DNA of 5,589 nt, from assembly GCA_030620255.1 (NCBI GenBank), contig JAUXFB010000113.1, forward strand, positions 1 through 5,589. Reading direction: 5' to 3'. The notes under the pieces are model-generated. The model did no database searches. It had not been told where the DNA came from and saw only the letters and a program-made list of their open reading frames with translations. This document shows positions 1 through 5,269 of this stretch, in pieces. Every line of letters starts with the position of its first letter. Positions within the stretch are counted from its first letter, which is position 1. The stretch comes from Candidatus Aminicenantota bacterium (lineage in GTDB: Bacteria > Acidobacteriota > Aminicenantia > UBA2199). Position numbers and translations under genes: made by a program.

Positions 1-237
1 TACACCTCTACCAAATCTGATTTTATGATATGACTCCTCTATTGAAAATTGTACGAAGAGGTATCCATTGAATAAAGGAGTGACAACTTTTATCTTTTTT
101 TTATTTTTTTTTATTTTTTTTTTATATAGAGGCAAATAAACTTTTACTCCATAAAATTTTAAACTTTTTTCTGCAATAAATTCTTGTTTTGGTTTAACAT
201 TCACAACAAACCATGAATTGGAATTATTCGTTTCCAC
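1..237 (-). CDS. NusG-family transcription antiterminator (RfaH/LoaP/UpxY-like paralogue), N-terminal part
   Basis: Reading the minus strand from a GTG at 237-235 gives 79 residues with no stop before the window edge, so the C-terminal part, including any KOW domain, is outside. The fragment matches the NusG N-terminal (NGN) domain. WFVVNVKPKQE (residues 9-19) is the opening strand, followed by a helix (AEKSLKFYG), then VKVYLPLY (31-38), a Lys-rich loop (39-50) and the hallmark PLFNGYLFV (54-62). NGN domains bind the RNA polymerase clamp helices and suppress pausing or termination. The diverged, lysine-rich loop and isolated setting look more like a specialised paralogue (RfaH, LoaP, UpxY) than housekeeping NusG, which normally sits beside secE and rplK. 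Such paralogues usually precede the polysaccharide operon they control; that operon would lie left of the window. The start is bounded by an in-frame TAA at 249-247, so GTG is the only good choice. No Shine-Dalgarno is present. Family call firm; subtype inferred. Confidence 0.88.
   Translation of the reverse strand, partial: METNNSNSWFVVNVKPKQEFIAEKSLKFYGVKVYLPLYKKKIKKNKKKIKVVTPLFNGYLFVQFSIEESYHKIRFGRGV
95..123. repeat. Three homopolymer runs (T8, T9, T10) inside the NusG-like gene
   Basis: On the plus strand the runs are T8 (95-102), T9 (104-112) and T10 (114-123), each separated by one A. On the coding (minus) strand they are A10, A9 and A8 and encode a Lys-rich stretch, residues 39-48, in the loop before the PLFNGYLFV motif. 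Runs this long are prone to replication slippage and to transcriptional slippage by RNA polymerase. A one-base change would frameshift the antiterminator before the rest of the NGN domain. They may simply reflect Lys codons (AAA) in an AT-rich genome. Confidence 0.9.
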
Positions 238-243
238 ATTAAA

Positions 244-272
244 ATTTTAAAACATTTCAGAAAAAATGTCAA
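244..272 (-). promoter_or_regulatory. Sigma-70 promoter of the NusG-like gene, leaderless geometry
   Basis: On the minus strand a consensus -35 TTGACA (272-267) is followed after exactly 17 bases by a -10 TAAAAT (249-244). Placing +1 seven bases after the -10 element puts it at 237, the first base of the GTG start codon. There is no Shine-Dalgarno sequence in the gap. Both the promoter and the leaderless start are read from sequence only. Confidence 0.6.
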
Positions 273-317
273 TTTTTCAAATTAAACCAAAAAATGAATG
301 ACTTCACTTATTGTTGA

Positions 318-347
318 TTTACATGATTTTTAATTATTAATCATAAA
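318..347 (+). promoter_or_regulatory. Possible promoter of the sulfotransferase gene
   Basis: TTTACA (318-323) and CATAAA (342-347) are separated by 18 bases. This would start transcription near 354 and leave a leader of about 28 bases containing the AAGGAG ribosome site. An alternative is the extended -10 TGTTACAAT at 355-363, but it would start transcription inside or next to that ribosome site. In such AT-rich DNA both are weak calls. The element lies back to back with the NusG-like promoter in the shared 144-base intergenic region. Confidence 0.3.
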
Positions 348-368
348 AAATATATGTTACAATGAAGC

Positions 369-374
369 AAGGAG
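369..374 (+). promoter_or_regulatory. Shine-Dalgarno AAGGAG that fixes the TTG start at 382
   Basis: AAGGAG lies 7 bases before the TTG at 382-384. The nearby ATGs at 362 and 395 are in other frames. The first in-frame ATG is far inside the protein, beyond the PAPS-binding loop. The TTG is therefore the translation start. Confidence 0.8.
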
Positions 375-381
375 TTTTGCT

Positions 382-1065
382 TTGACAATTAAAAATGAAA
401 AAAAAGAAATAAGACCATATATTTTAAAAAATGGGATTTTTGTTGCAGGGCATCCAAGAAGTGGCACTTCTCTTGTTTGTCAATTACTTGAAAGTGCAGG
501 AGTGAATTTTCTTTCTGACATTAAACCTGATAAATATAATAATGAAGGTTATTTTGAATTGTCATCAGCTAAAGAACTTGAAAAAAAGCTAATTGATGAT
601 GCTATGACAAACGAAAACATTATTTCATTAAATAAAATAGTTAAAACTTTAAATGACGCAAAACGATTATCAGGCTTAAAAATTGTTCATATACCTTCAA
701 TATTCTTTTATAATCATATTGCAAAAAATATAAGAGCTATATTTATTTTCAGAAATCCTGCTGATGTTAAATCAAGCATGCTGAGAAGAGGTATTTCTAA
801 ATTCAAATTAACCTGGTTTGAAAATAACAATGCATTAATTTCTGCCTATGAAAATATAGAAAAGAGTATAATTTTAAGTTATGAATCTATCATAGAAGGT
901 AAATCTTGTGTGAAAAAGGCATTTAAAAAGTTGGGTTTTAATGTTGATATGGCAGTTATAAAAAGAGGGAGTCAAACCCAGAAAAACAGTAAACTTGTTG
1001 TTACTGATGAAGAAATAAAATTATATAAATTATTAAAAAAAATCGAAAAACAGATTTGTAAATAA
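382..1065 (+). CDS. Sulfotransferase family protein (PAPS-dependent)
   Basis: A 227-residue protein that looks complete but is short for the family (usually about 250-300). The 5'-phosphosulfate-binding loop GHPRSGTS is at residues 23-30, directly after a first beta strand. A second signature, FRNPADVKSSMLRRG (123-137), has R124 and S132 with the eight-residue spacing expected for the 3'-phosphate site of PAPS. NNEGYFE (53-59) and GLKIVHIPS (98-106) resemble conserved parts of prokaryotic sulfotransferases that act on carbohydrates. No signal peptide or membrane segment is seen, so it should act in the cytoplasm, transferring sulfate from PAPS to an acceptor hydroxyl or amine. The acceptor cannot be told from sequence. 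Opposite a NusG-like antiterminator, a surface polysaccharide or lipid-linked sugar is a fair guess. Starts at TTG after a strong Shine-Dalgarno and ends with TAA; convergent with the broken membrane-protein gene. Confidence 0.87.
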   Translation: MTIKNEKKEIRPYILKNGIFVAGHPRSGTSLVCQLLESAGVNFLSDIKPDKYNNEGYFELSSAKELEKKLIDDAMTNENIISLNKIVKTLNDAKRLSGLKIVHIPSIFFYNHIAKNIRAIFIFRNPADVKSSMLRRGISKFKLTWFENNNALISAYENIEKSIILSYESIIEGKSCVKKAFKKLGFNVDMAVIKRGSQTQKNSKLVVTDEEIKLYKLLKKIEKQICK

Positions 1066-1159
1066 ATTTTTAAATAAAATAAGAAAAATATGCTATGTAC
1101 CAATACTCCAGTTACAATACTCGTAATAAAATTAAGATTTTGTTTTATTTATAAAATTT
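1064..1159. terminator. Imperfect inverted repeat across the convergent gene ends, possible bidirectional terminator
   Basis: The arm at 1064-1079 (AAATTTTTAAATAAAA) is nearly the reverse complement of 1143-1159 (TTTTATTTATAAAATTT), differing by one inserted base and one loop-side position. It brackets the gap between the sulfotransferase stop and the end of the minus-strand membrane-protein gene. The pairing is all A-T with a loop of about 63 bases, so a stable terminator is doubtful. The gap also holds a direct repeat CAATACTC at 1101-1108 and 1115-1122. No GC-rich hairpin is present. Confidence 0.2.
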
Positions 1160-1998
1160 GAAGGTTCTGATATCTGAAAAAAACCATACTTATTCTTTAT
1201 TTTTCCAGTCCTATAGTCAAGTTCAGATCCTTGTGCAGAATGGGGAATAAGGTAAACAATAAGCATTAAGACCGTAGCTGCAAAAGCCCACCATTTACTT
1301 TTTTTCTTAAGAAAAAAAGCAAGAGCCCACAATATCACCATAATTAATATTTTATTATCAGTTAAATCACTTCCAATTGGGAAGCCTGTCCACAAATCAC
1401 CGAATGCTTATTTGTGGACTATGGGGCCAAACACCATTCCACCAAACAAAACCATGACAAATGTGCATGTTATCATCCATGCATAATTACCATCTTTTCT
1501 AAGAACTTCCATGCCTGTTCTTATTGAAAATATAATTCCAAAAAACATAAAAATAATATGAATCATCAAAAATATTTTTGGTACTTTACCTTTAAATCTT
1601 ATAATAATGCTTTTACCTTTGTTTAATTCAAGCTCTTTATTATTATAAACAACTTTTATCTTGTATTCTATTTTTCCCGCGCAAGGTTGGGTCGGAATCT
1701 CTGTTATAAGTCTATATCCATCTTTCTTCATCTCTTTTTTTTCCCATTTATCATTGGAATTTAAACGTCTGAAAGAAAGTGATGCTCTCGTGCCTTCTTT
1801 TTTTGTTCTTATTGAAATACTTATATTTTTTGAAGAATTATCACTGCTTCTTGGCAGTTTATAGCTTACAATTTCTCCATTTAAGTGTTCTGTACTGTTT
1901 ATTGGATGAGTTGGGCCTGTTATATATTGGAAATATGCAATTAACAATGTTAAAACAAAAGCAATAATCCACAATGTAATTGAGATCTTTCTTTTCAA
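1132..1998 (-). pseudogene. Multi-span membrane protein interrupted by an in-frame TAA
   Basis: From the TTG at 1998-1996 one frame runs to the TAA at 1134-1132 and is broken only by a TAA at 1410-1408, after codon 196. The first part has a membrane segment (about 6-24), a soluble, probably beta-rich lobe (35-138, with RLN and FKG turns), then two membrane segments (141-159, 173-191) ending GPIVHK. After the stop the same frame continues AFGDLWTGFPIGSDLTDNK, two more membrane segments, and IPHSAQGSELDY. The parts read as one five-span protein of about 288 residues, and the stop sits where I would expect Tyr (GPIV-K-Y-AFG...WTGFP). TAA is one base from TAT or TAC, and no indel is needed. The layout resembles an uncharacterised membrane-protein family I recall from other bacteria; no function is known to me. 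A TTG at 1395 could restart translation but has no proper ribosome site. The lack of further damage suggests a recent lesion or a sequencing error. Confidence 0.72.
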
Positions 1999-2009
1999 GT
2001 TATTTCCTT
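1999..2009 (-). promoter_or_regulatory. Shine-Dalgarno AAGGAA that fixes the TTG start at 1998
   Basis: On the minus strand AAGGAA (2009-2004) precedes the TTG at 1998-1996 by 5 bases. The encoded N-terminus, Met-Lys-Arg-Lys then a hydrophobic segment, is a typical start for a membrane protein. Upstream ATGs at 2014 and 2030 are out of frame. Confidence 0.65.
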
Positions 2010-2028
2010 AACATCTATCCAAGTTTAC

Positions 2029-2056
2029 ATTTTAACAGATTATTTTTTATTCTCAA
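2029..2056 (-). promoter_or_regulatory. Sigma-70 promoter with extended -10 for the broken membrane-protein gene
   Basis: On the minus strand TTGAGA (2056-2051) is followed after 16 bases by TAAAAT (2034-2029). A TG dinucleotide one base ahead of the -10 (2037-2036) makes an extended -10. Predicted +1 near 2022 leaves a leader of about 24 bases containing the AAGGAA ribosome site. A well-formed promoter fits a gene that was functional until recently. Confidence 0.5.
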
Positions 2057-2076
2057 AAATAAAAACAAAAATAGCA

Positions 2077-2105
2077 TTGAGTGTTAAAAAAAGATTGAAT
2101 ATAAA
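2077..2105 (+). promoter_or_regulatory. Sigma-70 promoter of the GH63-like gene
   Basis: TTGAGT (2077-2082) and TATAAA (2100-2105) are separated by exactly 17 bases. Transcription would start near 2112, about 30 bases before the ATG at 2143. The promoter stands back to back with that of the minus-strand membrane-protein gene, with only 20 bases between the two -35 elements (2057-2076), so a shared regulator could affect both. Confidence 0.5.
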
Positions 2106-2142
2106 ATAAAAAAAAATTAAAATAATAAGGTATGAATAAAAA

Positions 2143-4440
2143 ATGAGAAAGATTTTATTGATTTTAAGCTTGTTTGCTTTTAATATTGTTGTATTATTAT
2201 CTGACAGTGATTATTTTATTGGAGCATATGATCCTCAACATTGGGCTGGTATAACTTTTTCTTCTAAAGATAAACAGGGGTTTGGAATATTTTTGGAAAT
2301 AGAAAAAAACAATGAAACTGTTTCAGGACATGACATTTATTATCTCATAAAAGATGTTGGACCTAATTCTGGTGACGGTAAATATTCAAGGATTGTAGTT
2401 GATACATCTTTACCATTTAAAAAGGGCAATGATACCCCTATCCTTGATAAAAGCAAGCCTTCGGATAATGTTGTTTTTGAATGGTCAAGAATCGGGGATA
2501 ATAAAGTTGTAGGAGTAATTAAAGTAGAATCTAATGTAACTATTTATATAAATTTTTATGAGCCATGGGATTACAAAAATATTTTTGATTATGAAAAAAA
2601 TTATATATTTGGAAGAAGTGATGACTATAATTTTTATTTTATTTCAAAACCAGGTGGGAAAAGAGATGATTCTAAGATGAATTTTAGATTAAAGTATAAA
2701 GTGAAAAAAGGTGATTCAATTTTTTTTTCTATAGAGATCACAAAAAAAATGAAAGAAAAGGTTAAGCTTGTGAGTAATATTAAAAAAATATTGAAAAACA
2801 ACAGGGAGTATTATAATCAGCATAGAGTGAGAATTTCAGGGGAAAATGAATCTCTTGTAGAATCAATAGTAAATAACATAAATTGGATTGTCTCTATCCA
2901 GCCTGAGGTTCCTGCTATTTACACACCTGCTGGAAGGCATTTAATTCTTCCATCGCCTGATAATAAGAAGAAGCAATGGACAATATTTGAGTGGGATTCT
3001 TTTTTTAATGCTTTTGAATTGTCATTGGAATCATATAAACTTGCAAAATCAACATTAAAAGCTGTTTTGAAAACTCAGTATGAAAATGGAAATATACCTA
3101 ATTGGAGAAGTCGATGGGCAGGTACTTTAGATAGATCTCAGCCACCTATTGGTTCTTTTATTATTTTAAGACTTTACAGAAGATTTAAGGACAGATCATT
3201 ATTAGAGTTTGCTTATCCATATTTGAAAAATTATAATTTTTTTTGGACAGATAAAGTGAGTACTGGAAATTCAAGAAGAGATGGGAATGATAATGGGTTG
3301 CTTGAATGGGGATCTGATAAAGATCTCTTACAACACTGGGTTCCAAAATGGGAATTAAATGCAGATGGAAGGAAAAGAGCAGCATGGGAGTCAGGTCAAA
3401 ATGATTTACCAAATTTTGATAATATAAAATATAATGAGAGCACATGGACTTTGGAGCTTGATTGTGTTGATTTAAATTCATTATTTGCACTTGATAATGA
3501 ATGCCTTGCTATTATTGCTGAGATTTTAGGAAATCACAATGATGAAGAAGTTTTTACAAAAAGGTATTTAAGAACAAAATTGTTGATGAATGATAAGATG
3601 TGGGATGAAAAGCAAGGAATATATAGAGATTTGGAATGGAAAGGAAAATTATCTCCAAAAATTGCAGCATCAAATTTTTATCCTCTTATTGCAGGAATTC
3701 CAGATAAAAAAAAGGCAAAAAGAATGTTAAAGAATCTTATGGATACAGAATTATTTTGGGGAGACTATGTTATTCCCACAATAAATAAAAAAGATCCAGC
3801 ATATAAAGATCAGCAATATTGGAGAGGAACAATACACCCTCCTATAAATTATCTCATATATCAAGGACTATTGAGATATGATTTCTTTAAAGAGGCTGCT
3901 GAACTATCAAAAAAGAGTGTTAAGCTTTTCCTAAATATATGGAAAAAATATAAACTTTGCAGAGGGAATTATAACTCGAAAACTGGAGAAGCTGGGGGAA
4001 ACCGCTACCAAAGTTGGGGTCCACTTTTAGCTTTAATAGGAGTTGAAGAGTTTATAAATTGGGATATATATGGAAAAGTAAAGATAGGTTCATTTTATAA
4101 AGGAAAAACTTCTGTTCTGAAAAATATAAAAGATTATTCAAATTCTTATACAATAACTCTTTCTGAGGAAGCATTAAAAGTTGTTTTAAGTAAAGGCATA
4201 TCTATTATTTCTTCTTCACCAATAATAATAAAAGATTTAAAGATTAGAAAGAGAAGCTGCGAAATGATTATATTAACTGATAGGAAAACAAGAGTTACAA
4301 TAAACGGTCTTCAGGGGAACAAATTTAGTGTATACATTAATAGTAATTCTTACATTACAAAGAGATCTGAGATTACATTAAACCTGATAAAAGGAGAATT
4401 TAAAATAACAATAAGAAGGATAAACATAGAAGGTAAATAA
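2143..4440 (+). CDS. Exported GH63/GH37-like (MGH1-type) glycoside hydrolase, possibly catalytically inactive
   Basis: 765 residues. An N-terminal signal peptide or anchor (Arg-Lys, then hydrophobic 4-19) has no clear cleavage site. A beta-rich region (about 25-215) precedes an (alpha/alpha)6 barrel (about 235-640), and a small beta tail (645-765) follows. Barrel signatures are those of clan GH-G: FEWDSFF (282-288), DRSQPP (330-335), DGNDNGLLEWG (380-390), WESG (415-418), YWRG (559-562), NYNSKTGE (609-616) and YQSWGPLLAL. These enzymes invert alpha-glucosidic or alpha-mannosidic bonds using an Asp acid and a Glu base. From memory of the family the acid lies in ESG-x-D and the base in E-N-Y-N; here these read ESGQND (N420) and GNYN (G608). 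Both would be single G/A transitions from Asp and Glu codons. It may thus bind sugar without cleaving it, or my alignment may be off. AAGG lies a rather long 12 bases before the ATG. Monocistronic. Family firm; substrate unknown. Confidence 0.82.
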   Translation: MRKILLILSLFAFNIVVLLSDSDYFIGAYDPQHWAGITFSSKDKQGFGIFLEIEKNNETVSGHDIYYLIKDVGPNSGDGKYSRIVVDTSLPFKKGNDTPILDKSKPSDNVVFEWSRIGDNKVVGVIKVESNVTIYINFYEPWDYKNIFDYEKNYIFGRSDDYNFYFISKPGGKRDDSKMNFRLKYKVKKGDSIFFSIEITKKMKEKVKLVSNIKKILKNNREYYNQHRVRISGENESLVESIVNNINWIVSIQPEVPAIYTPAGRHLILPSPDNKKKQWTIFEWDSFFNAFELSLESYKLAKSTLKAVLKTQYENGNIPNWRSRWAGTLDRSQPPIGSFIILRLYRRFKDRSLLEFAYPYLKNYNFFWTDKVSTGNSRRDGNDNGLLEWGSDKDLLQHWVPKWELNADGRKRAAWESGQNDLPNFDNIKYNESTWTLELDCVDLNSLFALDNECLAIIAEILGNHNDEEVFTKRYLRTKLLMNDKMWDEKQGIYRDLEWKGKLSPKIAASNFYPLIAGIPDKKKAKRMLKNLMDTELFWGDYVIPTINKKDPAYKDQQYWRGTIHPPINYLIYQGLLRYDFFKEAAELSKKSVKLFLNIWKKYKLCRGNYNSKTGEAGGNRYQSWGPLLALIGVEEFINWDIYGKVKIGSFYKGKTSVLKNIKDYSNSYTITLSEEALKVVLSKGISIISSSPIIIKDLKIRKRSCEMIILTDRKTRVTINGLQGNKFSVYINSNSYITKRSEITLNLIKGEFKITIRRINIEGK

Positions 4441-4453
4441 AGAAAATTTATAA

Positions 4454-4481
4454 TTAAATAATTAATATTTAACTATTTTTT
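4454..4481 (+). terminator. Weak AT-only hairpin and T-tract after the GH63-like gene
   Basis: TTAAATA (4454-4460) and TATTTAA (4466-4472) form a perfect 7-base-pair stem with a 5-base loop. Three bases later comes T6 (4476-4481). The order matches an intrinsic terminator, but the stem has no G-C pair, so efficiency is doubtful. It lies 14 bases past the stop codon and just ahead of the next promoter. Confidence 0.35.
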
Positions 4482-4491
4482 GTTAGGATTA

Positions 4492-4520
4492 TTGACTTAT
4501 GGGAAATTAACAAATAGAAT
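4492..4520 (+). promoter_or_regulatory. Sigma-70 promoter of the RodZ-like operon, near-leaderless geometry
   Basis: TTGACT (4492-4497) and TAGAAT (4515-4520) are exactly 17 bases apart. The predicted +1 is at about 4527, and the ATG begins at 4529. No Shine-Dalgarno sequence lies in the 8 bases between the -10 and the ATG. The mRNA should therefore be leaderless or nearly so, like that predicted for the NusG-like gene. Confidence 0.6.
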
Positions 4521-4528
4521 ATAAAATC

Positions 4529-5269
4529 ATGAGTAATTTAGGCAAATCATTAAAAAGAGAACGACTAAAAAGAGAAATTACTTTAACTCAAATTTCAGAA
4601 AAAACAAATATAAGTATAAATACTCTAACAGCATTAGAAGATAATAGATTTGATGAAATACCAGGAAAATTTTATCTAAAAATTTATTTAAATAGTTATT
4701 TAGATGCTATTAATATTGATAAAAAAAAATTTTTTGAAGAAAATAGAGAAATCATAAATTTTATTAAAATTAAAGATGATTCTGAGCCTAAAATTTATTT
4801 TAACAAATTGAGATATTCAAGATTTAAAAAGAAAAATCTTCTTGCACCTATTGTCCTCATTTTTATTTTATTTGTTGGCTCTTTTTACTTTTTTTACACA
4901 TATAGACAAGATATAGTAAACACTTTTAAATCAATATCAGACAAAAGAGAAATTCCGGGAACTGGAATAAATTTTAACTCAATGTTTAATAGATTTAGTT
5001 TTGATTATTCACCTATAAATTTAGAAATAATCTTTGAAGGAGATTGCTGGATCCAAATTATTAGAGGAAATAAAATTGAGATAAAACAAATATATAAGAA
5101 AGGCGACAGAATAAAAATAATGGGATATAAATTATCTGTAATTCTTGGGAACCCTTCAAAGGTAAAATTTTATTTAAATAATAAGGAACTCACTTATTTG
5201 AAAGATCTGAAGAAAAAAGAGACAATTTCTATTAATCATTTCAATATAGATAGCTTTTTTAAAAAATGA
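4529..5269 (+). CDS. RodZ-like protein: HTH, one membrane segment, DUF4115-like domain
   Basis: 246 residues with the three-part RodZ layout. A cytoplasmic helix-turn-helix of the HTH_25 type spans about 4-75 (LGKSLKRERLKREITLTQIS, then TNISINTLTALED and the family mark EIPGKFYLKIYLNSYL at 43-58). A basic linker leads to a single membrane segment (104-124), then a short linker and a C-terminal beta domain (162-235) with the DUF4115 features DCWIQI (172-177) and LGNPSKV (206-212). In model bacteria RodZ links MreB filaments to the membrane and the elongation machinery. In many phyla RodZ-like proteins also occur outside cell-shape loci, so the symbol is withheld. This copy is shorter than the Escherichia coli protein, with a reduced Pro/Thr-rich linker. 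No mreB is visible. The start is supported by the canonical N-terminus and an adjoining promoter; the stop overlaps the next gene. Confidence 0.82.
   Translation: MSNLGKSLKRERLKREITLTQISEKTNISINTLTALEDNRFDEIPGKFYLKIYLNSYLDAINIDKKKFFEENREIINFIKIKDDSEPKIYFNKLRYSRFKKKNLLAPIVLIFILFVGSFYFFYTYRQDIVNTFKSISDKREIPGTGINFNSMFNRFSFDYSPINLEIIFEGDCWIQIIRGNKIEIKQIYKKGDRIKIMGYKLSVILGNPSKVKFYLNNKELTYLKDLKKKETISINHFNIDSFFKK

Noticed and set aside
355..363. Extended -10 element TGTTACAAT ahead of the sulfotransferase gene
   Set aside because: It would start transcription near 370, inside the AAGGAG ribosome site, leaving almost no leader. The pair at 318-347 fits better, though neither is strong.
1408..1410. 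TAA recoded as a sense codon (stop readthrough or altered genetic code)
   Set aside because: TAA ends the sulfotransferase and GH63-like genes in the normal way, and no readthrough element is evident after this TAA. A nonsense mutation or sequencing error is simpler.
1661..1967. Plus-strand open frames opposite the membrane-protein gene
   Set aside because: They are hydrophobic, low-complexity antisense readings of a better-supported minus-strand gene, with no ribosome sites.
2132..2146. Four-codon leader ORF (Met-Asn-Lys-Lys-stop) overlapping the GH63-like start
   Set aside because: The only upstream ribosome-like site (AAGG, 2127-2130) is one base from this ATG, too close to work for it. 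It is better read as a site for the ATG at 2143.
3185..3490. Minus-strand open frame inside the GH63-like gene
   Set aside because: Antisense shadow of conserved GH63-like barrel motifs, with no ribosome site or recognisable domain.
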